In this document: positions 36,157-48,147 of the stretch, piece by piece
How the letters are laid out: each line of letters opens with the position of its first letter
Position numbering within the stretch: position 1 is the stretch's first letter
Assembly (NCBI RefSeq): GCF_019320115.1
Contig: NC_089591.1
Location: 56,358,078 to 56,422,077 of the forward strand
Direction of reading: 5' to 3'
DNA: 64,000 bases
Source: Miscanthus floridulus
Taxonomy: Eukaryota; Streptophyta; Magnoliopsida; Poales; Poaceae
The notes under the pieces: model-generated
Seen by the model: the letters and a program-made list of their open reading frames with translations, nothing else
The model's database searches: none
What the model was told of the DNA's origin: nothing
Program-made: the position numbers and the translations under genes

Positions 36157-36629
36157 TGTCGACAGAATATCGTCGGCAGTCCTCCGAGGGGTATCCCACG
36201 AAGGTAGATTGATCGGTAGAGATGCGTGTAATCGAGAACAAGAAGGCAACAGAGACACAAGAGTTAGACATGTTCGGGCCATCGACGTGACGTAATACCC
36301 TACTCCTGTGGTCTGTTGGATTGTATTGGCTATCGTATGATATTGCGTGTGTTTGGAGGGGGTCCCTGCCCGCCTTATATAGTCCGGGGGGCAGGGTTAT
36401 AAGTCGGTTAGATCTAGGAGATAACCGAAAAGTAATAACAGATTACAGTAATCATGGGATCATACGTATCCTAACAGATCTCGTAGCATCTTCAGGATAT
36501 CTTTCCGGTGTCTTATGGGATGCACCGAGCAGCGCCGTGTCCCGCAAGGTTTCGTCTTGTGGGATGGGCTGCCCCTGGGGGCGCAACCCATGTGGTCTGT
36601 TGTGGGTATCTAGGGTCATACCCCCCACA
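36157..36629 (-). repeat. Tat-2 3' LTR
   Basis: 473 bp. Minus strand runs from TGTGGGGGGTATGACCC to ATTCTGTCGACA. A minus-strand CTATATAA box at 36374-36381. Termini, TATA position and the sequence just before it (CTCGGGGACTA) match the 422-bp LTRs of the short element at 53439-56474, so they are one family. LTR size is in the range of RIRE2/Dasheng elements of rice (inference). Confidence 0.75.
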
Positions 36630-37655
36630 GCTAGTCCCCGAGCGCCGTGTATCCATTGTGCAACGCCGTCTTGAGCTTGTCCGTGCAGGTACGAACAAAT
36701 CTGAGCAGTCAAACTCATGGTCCGATCACCGTGATGAGTTGTTGAGTAGTTGTGAACCATCGCCGAGCAGCTGTGAACCATCGCCGAGCTGTGTGAACCG
36801 TTGCCGAGTAGTGTGAACCATCGCCGAGCAGTGTGAACCCTCACCGAGCAGTGTGAACCATCACCGAGCAGTGTGAACCGTCACCGAGCAGTGTGAACCA
36901 TCGCCGATGAGTGTGTCCCAAGTTAGGCTTGCCATAAGGATGTAAGGAGCTCAAGTTCAAAATCAAAAATTTCCTCACAGTGGACCAAGTGTGCCCACTT
37001 AGAGTCTGACCATGAGAAAGGGAGATAGTCTTCTTCAACTTCAGGCGGTACGGAGTCTTCCAGATTAAAGCAAACACACTCACCTCAAGGTGAAGTGTGC
37101 CCACTTAGTCCCCGAGCCTGACAGTAGGTGACGCAGTCACATGGTGTCAGGGTCCAAAGTAGAAGAATAGCAAAAGACCAGTCGAACAGGCAGCCAGTCC
37201 CCGGGCATAGCCCTGGAATGAGAAAAGCACATTCACCGCAAAGGTGAAGTATGCCCACTTAGTCCCCGAGCCTGACAGTAGGTGACGTGGTCACGTGGTG
37301 CCAGGGTCAGAAATAGCAGTCAACAGAAGAAAGTCCCCAGTGTGGCGAGGAACCAAGTCGTACTGATAATGCAGTCCCCGAGCCTAAAATGGAAACCTTA
37401 GAGAAATCAAACCGCGGAGAAAAAACCAAAGTAATGGTTGTACAGTAGTAATTACTGAGCCATAACAGATGGTGGAGAAGTCGGTGAATATTCGGTGAGC
37501 AGTAACAAATTACGACGATAAATGGGCGATACGGGCTGTAGTTGCGCGAAAGCTACGTAACGGCCCACCACACTATTGCGGAGAATTCAGAGAGGCACAA
37601 ATCGTGGAGCGGTTTCCCAAAAACCCTCGAACGCAAAGGTGGGAGAGTGCTTTTG
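36630..37655 (-). mobile_element. Tat-2 3' spacer
   Basis: Sequence between the 3' LTR and the Tekay-2 insertion. The block with GGCTCGGGGACTAAGTGGGC, the CTTCACC segment and CCTGACAGTAGGTGAC is shared, in the same order relative to the LTR, with 55880-56050 of the short element. Contains a 20-bp tandem repeat. No coding capacity recognised. Confidence 0.7.
36752..36912. repeat. 20-21-bp tandem repeat, about 8 copies
   Basis: Unit GTGAACCATCGCCGAGCAGT with substitutions (CCCTCACC, CCGTTGCC). Lies in the Tat-2 3' spacer close to the LTR. Confidence 0.9.
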
Positions 37656-38938
37656 TGGCAGAACCGCCTGAAATAATGCACTTACAGAGGCGCTCATCTT
37701 CCTCAGACATTAAGCACCCCAAAAGCAAGCTACAGCGGGTGGTATCCGTTGGGCACACCCCAATGGAGAGTCCGAAAGATCCACATTTTCCCCCAAGGGT
37801 CAAATAATGAGAACGAGTTACAATACTTAATTCATTTCATACATCTATAGTTCGTAAAAGTACATTATTACATTTCCAAAGTCAGAGTGCGGAATATTAA
37901 ACAGCGGAATAAAAATAAACATCTAGCGATAAAGAGCAAGGATCTGTCTGTGCCCACCAGAAGAATCCTTCACACAATGGTACTCCTCAAGCATTACCTG
38001 CAACAAGGGTAAATAAACCCTGAGTACATAATGTACACGCAAGACTTATCTAACTAATGAGAATAGTTTCTCGACTCCAAGGGATATGCAAAGCTTTATG
38101 GTTTGCTGGTTTCCTTTTTGTAGAAAGCAATACTAATAGTGAGTCCTTATTTATGTTATTATTAGTAGACATGATTAATTTATTATCTAGCCATTCTATG
38201 TAAGCACCTATTCTACTTTCAAGCAAGAGTAGAGCAATCAGTTCCATTTCATGACCTTTCCTCTTTCAGTTCTTACTACGATGCTAGAGTTAAGACAAGT
38301 CATACCGACACGGTGGCGATTTGTGAATCAATGTGCCCAGCTGGGTACCCCAAAAACATATGCCCCGCTTGTACCCCAGTCATAAGCAGGACCAACCCAT
38401 CACCCTCCTATCAAGGGCTCCAGGTCCCCGTCCAAACTTGGACCCCAAGCCCCCGCTTCTAAGTCCTGAACTTAGTGTGGTGTAAGGACCTCCACCATCC
38501 TTGCCTCCAATCAGTCAGTTCGGAAAGAGCCGGAACCCACGACAAGAGAGCAACAAGTCTTTCCTGCGCCCATACCCAAGTATGTGCTCAGGATAATAAA
38601 CCTGTGACTTACCTTGCGTCCATTGCAACGGCCGGTCCTTAACCGACACAGACAGGGAAAAAGTGTAACCAAGCTATGCCCTATTGGCCATAGTACACAA
38701 GCTCTTACACCCACCAATACCCAAACCATATCCCCGCTCGGTCACCACTTTTCCTTTCCACAATTTTATCATGAGTGATCATAATTATCACCTATTGTGA
38801 GTAACGGCAGGTTACTCACGCTACCAAAATCCTGAGCATAGTAGCTACTCGACCTATACTAGTAGGACTCATAGGTAGATATATTTATGCATATAGTTTC
38901 CATAAAATGCCTGTAACGTAAATGCACATCATATATGT

Positions 38939-39130
38939 TCAGTGATCATTTAAAATAAGGGCCATGCACTGGGGCTTGCCTTGGGCAGGCGGTGGCTCAA
39001 TAAAATCAGCACTAAAAGGCTTCGGGGCTCCCTCCTGCACGAGGATTTCCTCATCATACTCCTCAATGACTTCCTCGTAATCTTGTTCATCCACGAGCAC
39101 GAACTCTACCAACTCGTGATCTACATGCAT
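38939..39130 (-). CDS. Small acidic reading frame in Tekay-2 3' LTR
   Basis: 63 codons from ATG 39128-39130 to TGA at 38939, uninterrupted; the only intact one of three homologues. It encodes DEQDYEEVIEEYDEEILVQE, then GAPKPFSADF and PPPAQGKP. It has CAG where the other two LTR copies have TAG. Expression and function are unknown; the preceding CATGTAG could also be an exon boundary. Confidence 0.45.
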   Translation of the reverse strand: MHVDHELVEFVLVDEQDYEEVIEEYDEEILVQEGAPKPFSADFIEPPPAQGKPQCMALILNDH

Positions 39131-39390
39131 GACATGATGAAGCAACACTTAGTAATACGGCAACAGCAGCTCTTAAAATATAAATACATCTATCAAGCTA
39201 CTAGGCTAGTTCTACCGACTAAGGTGCTAAGTTACCCATTGTTACCATTAACAAGTATGAAGCATGACATATATTATCTTCACAACTAAAGGTATTCTTA
39301 CTCTTAATACTGATTTACTCTATATATAATAAAACAAGGGGTACTAGCTACTCTATTTATCAACCTACTCTAGGGCTACAAAAATTATAG

Positions 39391-40594
39391 TGTTGGGTTC
39401 ATAAACCCGGGGTCCCTCATGGACTGGCTTCCCAGCAAAGGCTCGGCCCAACAGACAATATTGCGAACCAATGCACAAACTCTTGGGAAGGCCTGGCCAA
39501 GGAGGAACGGCGCCCGCTTCCGACTCCGACCCACCTCTCCGACCAGAGCGCTCGCTTCGGTCTCTAGCCCGCCTCCGGACGACCTCTTCGATCGGAAGGC
39601 CTAGCCAAACACCACTTCTGACTCTGACCCGCTTCTCTGACCGGGGATGTGCCGAACCCCTGCTTACAGCTCTTCTTCGACTAGCACAATCAGAGCCGAC
39701 TGGGACCAACCGACTAGGGATACCTGCTCGGTAAGGACCAGGATATAGACGAAGAAAGTAAGGTAGGGCACCCAAGTCAAACGTAATGCCAACGACCATA
39801 CCCTGTACACCTGTAGGACAATACCCTGCAACCTCCCTAGCATGATAGAGCCCAAGCAGTGTTGTAGGCGCTGACATTTTCCCCAATAGTGTTGTGGGCG
39901 CCATCAACTCCCATACTAGACAAATATGGTAAGGCTCTCCCACATGCCTCTGAGGCATCAACAGTGTCGTGGGTGCCGGTATTTACCATACCAGGCGAAC
40001 ATGGTTAAACCCTCTGGGTAACAACAGTATGGTAGGCATCGACATCTACCATACCTGAAGAAGACGACACAACCTCCCACGTGCATCTGACACTAAAATA
40101 GTATTATGGATGCCTACCATCATCTTATACCCGCCGATGTGGGCAACAAGACTTAGTAAGCATACGCACTCTCTCCCTCTCACTTGCAAGGCCATCCCCT
40201 TCATCTATAAAAGGGGATGCTCTCTCTCCAACACGACTCAGTTGCTTCAGATCGATTAGGTTCACTAGTACACCACAACAGAACCTCCAGGTTCAAACCA
40301 CAAGCACACGCTCGAACACATAGCACATAGCAGAGCTCCCGTCACTCTTGGCCCATCTCACTAGAGTCGGATCGGACCTCTAGTACCCCCATCTTTCTCC
40401 TTCTTGTTTGTAACCCCACCACAAACTTCGAGCACCTGGGCTCAGGAATAAAGTCACTGACCGACTCAAACTGGACTTAGGGTATATTGCCTGAACCAGT
40501 ATAAACCCTGTGTCATTGAGTGCTAGGCCACCTCCGATCACAATGTACGACAAAACTACAAATATTTACGTGTTGGTCACTTTCTGCACCGACA
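39391..40594 (+). mobile_element. Solo LTR of the Tat-1 family
   Basis: 1204 bp, TGTTGGGTTCATAAACC to GCACCGACA, homologous end to end with 18059-19302, including TATAAA at 40205 and the GTGTTGTGGGCG sub-repeats. Flanked by TATAG (39386-39390) and TACAA (40595-40599). The uninterrupted site in the Tekay-2 5' LTR reads TACAG (49189-49193). No internal sequence is present, so it formed by LTR-LTR recombination. Confidence 0.93.
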
Positions 40595-43025
40595 TACAAT
40601 GAGTACATAATAATCTAATGATCTTACTATAAAAATTTCATGGCAAAAGCCATCATTAATTTGCCGCAAAAATTCCTACAAATATTAAGCTAAGTAATAC
40701 TAAGCTTTCTAAATTGAATTTATGAACCTACCCTTATCACATCTAACTATAAACTAACTACACTAATAGATAGATGGCATTTTTGTGAACCTAACAAATT
40801 TTGTTTCACTATTTTTAGACATCTATAAGATTTAGTATAATTTACCAAGTTCAGTTCAAAACTAAATTGAATAAATATTCATAACTTTACTGCAAATTGA
40901 AAAACCTAATTCTACCATGTGGCCCAAGACGCGAGCGGCTTGGCCCAGTTTGGCACAACGCGTGCGCACGCGCGACGCTTGGCGCGGCCCACGCGGGGGC
41001 GTGGCCCTGCCGGGCAACGACGGCCCACGACGGGGAGGCCCGCATGCTTCGGCTGTTTTGCGAAAATGGCCCTGACCTAACGGCGAATCACTTTGAGACC
41101 CACGGCACTATTTCTACAGTCATCTACCTCGCAGATAAGCCCTCGGAACAACCTGTCTTCGCAACGACGATACCCTCGGGCACCCGCGCACGCACCGACG
41201 TGGCAGCACTGGCATAGGGCGATTACGTTGGCCAGACCATCCCTTCCCCGCACTATCTATGGAGCTGATACCTTACTAGGCTTGAACGCGAAGCACTGGG
41301 TGAAGGAAGAGCGAGCTGGGATGCCACAGCAAGGCCAGTCCATGGCGGCAAAGCTCCTGTAATCATGGCGGTGGCGTTCCGATGAGTTACAACAACGCGG
41401 ATAAATTGGGGTAGCTAGTGAGCTCAAGGAACTCACCATAGAACCAATCAAGGCGGTGGTTCGACCGAAGGTGACCCGAGCCAAGCTGGCCGTGTGCGCA
41501 TGGACGGTGCGGTGGCACACGGCGGTGGCAAGGCTACGTCAGGGGAGGCTAGACGGTGGTAGCGATTAGGCAAAGTTGCGCATGGTGATGAGTAGGTGGA
41601 GGCAAAGTTAGCGGGGCAACGAATTGACATGACCTGCACTGGATAGGGAGCTTGCCTTCGACGCGTGCCACGGCGGTCTTAATGACTCGGTGAGAGGAAA
41701 ACTCCGAATTAGAGCATGGCACGGCGAGGCTCGCTACAAGGTGGGGTCAGGCGGTTGGCTGGCTACACAATGGAGTTATGGATAGGGTTAATTGGACAGA
41801 GGTGGCTCCATTGACCCGAATTCAGAGGAGCGAGTCTGGCGACCACGGCGGTAGAGGAATAGGGAAGACTGGCATGGCGTGGCTCGTTGCTGTCGTGGTG
41901 GGACGTGGCTATCACTTTGGTGCGCAGTCGCCTAAGGCTACAGGGCGATGGGGAAACAGCCAATGTGCTTAGGACGGTGGGCCGCACGGCCATAAACCAC
42001 AAGCCGACGACGGTGGCTCGGCCCATGCGCAGCAGCGGATGGCGTCGGTCTAAGGAGGTAGCAGCGCAGCATCGTCGAGCACCGATGTGATGGCAAGGCA
42101 GGTAGGCAAGGCGACGTGCAGCAGGGCCAAGTGTGGCCACACGCTCACGGTACTGCACAGGCGAGCGTAAGGCGGCAGAGCGGTAGGTGGATGCGACGGC
42201 AGTGGCAGAGCGCACGCGAGCGACTTCGCACAAGCGGCCATGGCTAGTAGCAGCGTAGTGATGCGACGCACAGAGTCAGTGACATGACAAAGTAGTGGTA
42301 GTGGGCAGGCTAGAGCAGTGGGCCCACGATGATGATGGTGGTGGCCGAGCGGCCAGGACGCTGGGCATGACGTGCTCGTGTGTGCGCGGGTGCTTTTGTG
42401 CATGAGCGCGTGCATGAGCGTGGCAGTGGGGCGCGAAGCCCACGTGGCAGCGCACACAGGTGCATGCGTGGTGAGCGGCGATGTCGGCCAGTCATGGTGA
42501 CCACGGCCAGACGCTGCGACCGTTTAAAAAAGTGTCTTGCACGCTTTTAAAGCTGCCAAAAAATCCAACTCGATGATCCAGTTGCTAAACTAATTATTTA
42601 ACGCTTGAGATGGGATGTCAAGCTACTAAAACAAACCCTAAAACCATGCTACTACTTAAACTAATTCTCCTATAAAAATTCACAAACTTCACTTCGTCGA
42701 TCCATTTTCTGAGCTATTAAGTAAGCTATCTAGCGAATCCCATTCTCGACCACAAGTATTTCATTGCCACCTACGAAGTTCATACTACAAACTTTATTAA
42801 AGTGTCGGGTATGTGTTCTATAGCATTTTCGTTCAATAAAAATTCATCTAGAACCCTAAGTGACACAACGTGACATGAAATATAACATTCGTTTCATGTT
42901 TCCGATAAACGTTTCAAGTTCTGTATATTGCTTTACACCCTATATTACACACATTTACATATAAGTATGATGCTCATGCAGTGTTTTAGCGACAGACTAT
43001 ACAGTGTAACACCAAGGGTGTTACA

Positions 43026-43040
43026 ATCTACCCCCCTAAA
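43026..43040 (-). other. Tekay-2 polypurine tract
   Basis: Minus strand TTTAGGGGGGTAGAT ending directly at the 3' LTR. Confidence 0.8.
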
Positions 43041-43112
43041 ACAAAATCTCGACCCGAGATTTTATATGCCTAGTGTGGGAAGAAGATAGGAAATACATTT
43101 CAATGTAAACCA

Positions 43113-44423
43113 CTACCTATCAGATCCAGAGAGAAGATAGGGGTAATGCTTCAGTATATAGCTCTCTTGTTCCCACGTGGCCTCATCCTCAGAGTGGTTT
43201 TGCCACTGCACCTTGTAGAACTTTACTACACTATTCTTTGTCACTCTTTCCTTTTCATCTAGGATTTTGATAGGGTGCTCAATATAAGTCAAATCAGACT
43301 GGAGTGGAAGTCCTTCAATTTCTACAGCTTCATCAGGAACCCGCAAACATTTCTTCAATTGCGATACATGAAACACATTGTGTACCGTAGATAAAATATC
43401 ATGAAGCTAGAGACGGTAAGCAACTTGGCCACACTGCTTCCAAATTTTGTAAGGACCCACGTATCAGGGAGCTAGCTTGTCATGGATACCAAACCGATGC
43501 ACTCCTCTTATAGGAGACACATTGAGGTACACATAATCCCCAACTACAAACTGCAAGGGCCTTCTTCACTTGTCCATATAGGCTTTCCGACGGCTCTAAG
43601 CTGCCTTCAAATGGCTCTGAATAATGATGACTTGTTCACGAGCCTATTTGATGAAATTAGGCCCAAAATATCCACGGTCTCTCACTTCAACCCAGTTTAG
43701 TGATGTCCTACATTTCTTCCCATATAAAGCTTCAAATGGTGCCATACGAATGCTCTCTTGGTAGCTATTATTGTAAGAAAATTCAGCTAACTTCAGGCAT
43801 TCATCTCACTTCTCAGGAAAAGAAATGGCACGAGCTCTCAACATGTCCTCGAGCACCTAGTTTTCCCTTTTGGTTTGGCCATCAGTCTGGGGGTGATAGG
43901 CTAAACTATGGAGGAGACTAGTTCCAAGACACTCCTAGAGTTGCTCCCAGAAGCGGTAGACAAAAACTGATCCTTTATCAGAGATGATAGTAAGGGGAAC
44001 TCCGTGTAGGGTCACAATCCGGTCCAAGTACAACTCGGCATACTTTCTAGCAGAATATGTGGAATTCAATGGGAGAAAATGAGCTGACTTGGTAAGGCGA
44101 TCCGCAATGACCTAGATAGAGTTATAGCCCTTGGATGTGTGGGGTAAACCCACAATGAAGTACATGGAAATATCCTCCCATTTCCAAACAGGAATAGGCA
44201 AGGGCCATAAATATCCTAGAGTTCGCATATGATCGGCCTTCATTCTCTCACAAGTGTCGCACTCCATGACGTACTGGGTGATGTCTTGCTTCATGTTGGA
44301 CCACCAGTACAAGTGGCGCAAAATCATGATACATCTTGTTGCTGCCAGGATGGATAGACAACTTTGAATGGTATCTTCATTCAAAATCTTCCTTTTTAGC
44401 TCCTCATTTGATGGAACCACCAA
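43113..44423 (-). pseudogene. Tekay-2 integrase and chromodomain
   Basis: Minus strand order: HHCC zinc-binding region (RHLYWW, then CDTCERMKADH), the catalytic core (DRLTKSAHF, TIISDKGSVF, SLAYHPQTDGQT, then EDMLRARAISFPEK), the GKKCRTSLNWVEV region, NVFHVSQLKKCLRVPDEAVE, and a C-terminal chromodomain VVKFYKVQWQNHSEDEATWE ending at 43113. Several in-frame stops: after the SI of the catalytic core region, after EQL, after SFPEK (Tekay-1 has Trp there) and after HLKAA. Chromodomains target integration to heterochromatin in chromoviruses. Confidence 0.93.
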
Positions 44424-44432
44424 TTTATCCTT

Positions 44433-45949
44433 TTACCTCACTACATCTTGCTCATCAATACTAAAGTGAGGACCACGCCCTTCGGCAATCAATTTCCTGA
44501 TGTGAGGAATTTCTTTAGTGTTTTGCCTTTGCTCCAGAATAATCTGCTCAAGCAACTCTGAGGTCAAGACAATGTGAGCTAGCACCTCTGCATGGTTGAG
44601 AGACAAAGGTGTTTCCTCAACCTGATGTGACTTTCGACTCAAGGCATCAGCTACCACATTGGCCTTTCCTAGGTGGTAATGTACCTCCAAGTTATAATCC
44701 TTGATCAATTCCAACCATCTCCTTTGCCTCATATTCAACTCAGACTAAGTGAAGATATATTTGAGGCTCTTATGATCTATAAAAATATACACTTTGTTGC
44801 CCAACAGATAGTGCCTCCAAATTTTTAGAGCGTGGACCACAGTAGCCAGCTCTAAATCATGAGTGGGGTAATTCACTTCATGCTTTTTCAGTTGGCGCGA
44901 AGCATAAGCTATCACACGCCCATCCTGCATAAGCACACATCCCAACCCTATCTTTGAGGCATCACAATATACATCAAAGGGTCTGTAAATATCTGGTTGG
45001 GCCAACACAGGAGCAGTGGTAAGAAATGTCTTCAAAGCTTGGAAGGCTTCTTCATAGGCTAGGCTCCAATCAAACTTGGCTTCTTTTTGGAGCAGCTTGG
45101 TCATCGGTTGAGCTATCTTGAAGAAGTCTAGAATGAAATGCCGATAGTACCCAGCTAGACCAAGGAATTGACGCATCTAGTGCACAGACTTGGGAGACTT
45201 CCAATTCAACACATCTTTCACGTTGCTGGGATCTATAGAAATGCCGTCAGGTGTCAGCACATGCCCTAAAAACTGCACTCAATCTAACCAAAATTCACAC
45301 TTGCTGAATTTAACATACAGCTTGTGTTCCCTCAATCGAGCCAGTACTATCCGAAGGTGTTGGGCATGCTCTTCATCATTCTTGGAATATATCAGGATAT
45401 CATCAATGAATATCACAACAAACTTGTCCAGCTCCGGCATAAAAACTGAATTCATCAGGTACATGAAGAATGCAGGAGCATTGGTGAGACCAAAAGACAT
45501 TACTAAGTACTCATATAGCTCATACTTAGTAGAAAAAGCCGTCTTTGGTATATCTTGTGGTCTAATCTTGATCTGATGATAGCCTGAACAAAGGTCAATT
45601 TTGGAGAACGCCTTGGCACCAGCTAGTTGATTGAACAAAGTATCTATGTGGGGCAAAGGATACTTGTCCTTAATGGTTACCGCATTAAGAGGGTGATAAT
45701 CCGCACACATCCAAAGAGTGTCATCCTTCTTCTTCACAAAAATTGTTGGGCAATCCCATGGTGAGGAGCTAGGACGGATGAAGCCTTTTTTCCAACAACT
45801 CTTCCAGCTGCTTCTTCATTTTCGCTAATTCCTTCAGAGCCATGCGGTACGGCTTGTCGAGAGATAGGAGCAGTACCAGGCTCTAGCTCAATGGAGAATT
45901 CCACCTCTCTGTCCGGTGGCAACCCTAGGTAGATCTTCAAGAAAAACAT
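44433..45949 (-). pseudogene. Tekay-2 reverse transcriptase and RNase H
   Basis: Reverse transcriptase blocks: [68 protein letters not shown] and the catalytic [10 protein letters not shown] (near 45404-45421). After a TAG at FWLD the frame resumes with the thumb and RNase H-like part ([47 protein letters not shown]) and [12 protein letters not shown]. The upstream part (45734-45949) is shifted out of frame. Confidence 0.93.
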
Positions 45950-46142
45950 CTAGGAACTCACATACCACAGGAATAAAGGTAAGATCAGGAGAGGCTTCAA
46001 CATGAGCAACAACATGTAAGACTAGATCTGAGGGTACAGGAAGAGACATCCGATCCTCAGAGGAATGGAAGTCATAACTCCAATATTCTCTACTTCAAAT
46101 CCAAGACTACTCCATATACCCACAACTAGTTCATCCCAAGAA

Positions 46143-46403
46143 TTACATCAATGCCTTGCCCAAGCTAGCACCATGAACTAGAGACGGTAGGTGTGAGTGG
46201 CTAATACCAAGCTCACTGTGTCCTGTCCGAGTATTGATGCACATCTGCGCACCTAGAGTATGCATTCTATAGGCATATGGTATAGCCATAAGAGGTATAT
46301 TGTGTCGGTCTACAAATCCCATGCTCATGAATGAATGTGACGCACCAGAATCAAACAACACATAAGCTAGATGGGAATCAATGGTAAACATACCAGCCAT
46401 CAC
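46143..46403 (-). pseudogene. Tekay-2 aspartic protease
   Basis: Retropepsin core YVLFDSGASHSFMS (near 46325-46365) with the DSG catalytic triad intact. It processes the Gag-Pol polyprotein in this family. The downstream frame is lost near 46150. Confidence 0.85.
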
Positions 46404-46531
46404 CGGTTCCTGCTGTAATATCTACTCAGCATCTGTGAAATTCATGTGTCCAGATCGGCTGACTAGCACTTTCTTCTTGATCGTTGTCCGCTTGACTAGC
46501 CTGGAGTTAGCCGATGGTTGAGCAGACTGGG

Positions 46532-47671
46532 CTAGCTAGTTTTGGGGACACTCTCGGACATAGTGGCCATCCTTGCCACATTTGAAACAAGCACCCAGCT
46601 TGTTTCCCTATCCCAGACAAGGTGGGGCCTGCTGTCCTTGGGTCTACTAGTGTGGCACCTATTGTGTAGGTGTATGGTACTGTGTGGAAGAAGCCTGAGA
46701 AGTATGTTGGGGCTGTCGAAATGAATGCCCGCCTGATGATTGATAGGGCACCTGTTAGACAACCTATATTTTTTTAGTTTAGGGGTGGCTAGAAGACCCC
46801 GTAGCCACCCGCTTATGCTTCCATTCCACCTAGGAATCTCGCTGTAAGCCCTCCATGTCGATGACATCATTCATCATTGCCCCAAAGGTCTGATAGTTCC
46901 CAGTATACAATTTCTCCAAAGGCTACAAGAGAGGTCGCGATAGAAGCGATCCCTCTTCTTCTCGTCTGCATCCACATGAGTTCCAGCATACTGGGACAAG
47001 TGATTGAATTTATTGACATAGTCCATCATGGACATACTACCTTGCTGAAGGTCTAGGAACTCAGTTAGCTTCCTGTTGAGAACACTAGTAAGAATATAAA
47101 ATTCTCTAAATGCTACAGTGAACTCCTGCTAGGTCACCCGGTGATCTAGCTGCTGCATAGCATTGAAGGTATCTCACCATGCACTCGTAGACCCCAACAA
47201 CTGTTGCGCTACAAAGCACACTTTCTGCTCATCAGTTACGTTGAGCAACAGAAACTTTTGCTCCAGAGTGCGAAGCCAATGCTCCGCATCTAGGGGCTTA
47301 GCTATAGGTGTGAAAGTGGGCGGGTGGGTCTTGAGGAAATCCTGGAAAGAGCAGGGCCCCTCAGGACCACGGGCACCACCTCCATTCCCACCATTGCCCT
47401 CGTGTCCTCCACGGGCGAAGCCAGCGACAGCCTATGCTAGTAGCTCCATGGCATGGGGTGACTCGCGGCGAGCAGCCATTGTTTCTGCCATCATCTCCGT
47501 GTGAGTCATCGGCGGTGGTGGTGGTGGTGGAGGAGGAGGAGGAGCCAATAGTGGAGCCTCATGGCTCTCTCCATTACCGTGCTCATTGGCTCGACCACTT
47601 TCACCTTGGCCCTCGCCAAGACCGTGGCCCGCACCGACACTAGTGCTCCCACGTTCGGACCTCAGATTCAT
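46532..47671 (-). pseudogene. Tekay-2 gag with zinc knuckle
   Basis: ATG near 47671; MNLRSERGST, an 11-proline run, then the capsid-like retrotransposon gag domain (AEHWLRTLEQKFLLLNVTD, FREFYILTSVLNRKLTEFLD, MSMMDYVNKFNHLSQYAG). Near 46545-46592 a CCHC knuckle, CFKCGKDGHYVREC. Numerous in-frame stops, several where Trp or Gln is expected. Confidence 0.9.
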
Positions 47672-48130
47672 CTATAAGAGATAGGAACCAACCACTTAGG
47701 ACAACCTTCTAGATCAGAACAAGGGATTAGAGAAACGACGAGACATTTATTAAAGCATTCTTTTTGTTATCCTATAAATTTACTAATCCAAATTATACGT
47801 GTAGGGGGGACTTTAGTTTAAGCAAGATTCTATTATCATGATGCATGTATCGGCCTATCCATTCACTCAAGCCAGAATATAGTGGCATTCACAAAATTTC
47901 GGCACATCACACACTCACTTTTCGTATGCTAAGCGATTTCTTATGCAACGTAAGTCAGTGTACCTGTAGAAAACTGATTAGATAAAACCAGTGTCGCTAT
48001 CCTAGATAGACCATATTGCTAGGGCTTATACTTATTTACATAACTTTAGCGCATCCTATTTTTCACAAAACTTTTGTTGGTCAAATTTTTAAGTTTTTGA
48101 AAAGAGTGATCAAATTTGTAACCCATTGTT

Positions 48131-48144
48131 GGCTCTAATACCAA
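48131..48144 (-). other. Tekay-2 primer binding site
   Basis: Minus strand TTGGTATTAGAGCC, one mismatch to the initiator-Met tRNA complement TGGTATCAGAGCC, just inside the 5' LTR. The leader to the gag ATG (47672-48130) holds nothing else I recognise. Confidence 0.8.
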
Positions 48145-48147
48145 CTA

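Larger units (their letters stand above)
37656..43025 (-). repeat. Tekay-2 3' LTR
   Basis: Minus strand starts TGTAACACCCTTGG at 43025 and ends GGTTCTGCCA at 37656. Without the solo LTR and its duplication it is about 4161 bp, equal to the Tekay-1 LTR. It includes about 0.7 kb (roughly 37676-38390) that is missing from the 5' LTR. Confidence 0.9.

Noticed and set aside
36752..36912. CRISPR-like regular short repeats
   Set aside because: The copies are contiguous with no unique spacers, and the context is a plant retrotransposon spacer.
47163..47643. Plus-strand frames of 69-113 codons
   Set aside because: Antisense shadows of the Tekay-2 gag.
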